A stretch of 64,000 bases of DNA. Origin: an uncultured Lachnospiraceae bacterium (GTDB lineage Bacteria > Bacillota > Clostridia > Lachnospirales > Lachnospiraceae). Under the pieces are notes generated by a model. It did not search any database. It was not told where the DNA came from and saw only the letters and a list, made by a program, of their open reading frames with translations. The translations under genes were made by a program, and so were the position numbers. The first letter of the stretch is position 1, and each line of letters begins with the position of its first letter. The stretch covers positions 45,928 through 109,927 of the forward strand of contig CAJLRL010000005.1 of the NCBI GenBank assembly GCA_905209075.1. Direction: 5' to 3'. Of this stretch, positions 63,541 to 64,000 are shown one piece after another.

Positions 63541-64000
63541 GACAACTCCGTTGTCCGGTGTTCGAACCCTCCGATGTCTTGCATTAAAAAACGTCTCTAT
63601 TCGAGAGATTTTTTATTTGGGATTCGATCTTCGCTCCGCTTCGGTCCGCGCTGAGCAGACGTCCACCGGACGTCTAGCGCCCCGACCAACTCCGTTGTCC
63701 GGTGTTCGAACCCTCCGATGTCTTGCATTAAAAAAACGTCTCTATTCGAGAAATTTTTCATTTGGGGATTCGATCTTCGCTCCGCTTCGGTCCGCGCTGA
63801 GCAGACGTCCACCGGACGTCTAGCGCCCCGACCAACTCCGTTGTCCGGTGTTCGAACCCTCCGATGTCTTGCATTAAAAAAACGTCTCTATTCGAGAAAT
63901 TTTTCATTTGGGGATTCGATCTTCGCTCCGCTTCGGTCCGCGCTGAGCAGACGTCCACCGGACGTCTAGCGCCCCGACCAACTCCGTTGTCCGGTGTTCG
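63541..64000. repeat. Tandem array of 144-146 bp units
   Basis: The unit recurs at 63544, 63688, 63834 and 63980 (measured at AACTCCGTTG), so at least three full units plus the start of a fourth run past the window. The later units are practically identical; the first differs by small indels. Each holds the palindromes CAAC-TCC-GTTG and AGACGTCC-ACC-GGACGTCT and, on the minus strand, an AGAG-type hairpin followed by seven T. The G+C content is clearly above the surroundings. No convincing gene is encoded. 63438-63540 upstream holds nothing I can identify. Confidence 0.92.

Noticed and set aside
63560..63580. tRNA T-arm-like GTTCGAACC in the tandem units
   Set aside because: The flanking bases do not form a T stem, and no acceptor, D or anticodon arm can be placed.
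63551..63969. Open frames on both strands across the tandem repeats
   Set aside because: They repeat with the 146-bp unit, lack ribosome sites and have no family-like sequence; the frames are a by-product of GC-rich repeats.

Overview
The window looks like a chromosomal segment of a low-GC anaerobic Clostridia member, most likely a Lachnospiraceae gut or rumen species (Roseburia, Butyrivibrio, Lachnospira and Coprococcus are comparable genera; I cannot name the species). Support comes from FabK-type fatty acid synthesis, a fused AccD-AccA carboxyltransferase, a SpoVT-like regulator, a flavodiiron protein, AGCS and serine dehydratase genes, secreted amylase, and A/T-rich sequence with strong AGGAGG-type ribosome sites. 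Almost every gene is on the minus strand, so operons read from right to left. No rRNA, tRNA, CRISPR, phage or IS element was seen.

Layout. 1-5.8 kb: end of a plus-strand gene, then the riboflavin operon ribD-ribE-ribBA-ribH behind an FMN riboswitch, and a chemoreceptor. 5.8-15.2 kb: gdhA and the fatty acid operon acpP-fabK-fabD-fabG-fabF-fabZ-accDA-fabH-fabT, with a FabT-like operator over the promoter and no accB or accC. 15.3-22.3 kb: a class A penicillin-binding protein, a SpoVT-like regulator and a 1122-residue protein that joins a LacI-type sugar sensor, a GGDEF domain and a GH53 galactanase. 22.3-26.8 kb: alanine/glycine symporter behind a tandem glycine riboswitch, CorA-like transporter and L-serine dehydratase. 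26.8-34.9 kb: malto-oligosaccharide locus (binding protein, two permeases, intracellular GH13, secreted amylase with starch-binding domain, divergent LacI regulator). 35-37.9 kb: 2Fe-2S/ASKHA reactivation-type protein and flavodiiron protein.

38-49.5 kb is an accessory-looking island. A two-component system co-transcribed with a secreted SH3 protein, two lipoproteins, a secreted protein, a decayed secreted-peptide gene and two paralogous permease-permease-ATPase modules share a repeated promoter box, and a lipoprotein fragment marks the duplication joint. 49.5-61.5 kb: a 5'-truncated ATPase, ptsH-ptsI, an ABC pair whose ATPase carries a one-base frameshift, an orphan PRD regulator, a HAD phosphatase, an LTA-synthase-like enzyme, a 2-hydroxyacid dehydrogenase and galM.

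61.6-64 kb: a small FliD-like gene behind a sigma-28-type promoter, then three near-identical copies of a putative minus-strand small RNA of about 90 nt with C-rich single-stranded motifs and conserved upstream direct repeats, interleaved with a small secreted repeat protein and a gene remnant, and finally a tandem array of 144-146 bp units that runs off the window. The three items I rate most worth pursuing are the small-RNA family, the sensor-GGDEF-GH53 fusion and the duplicated permease island.
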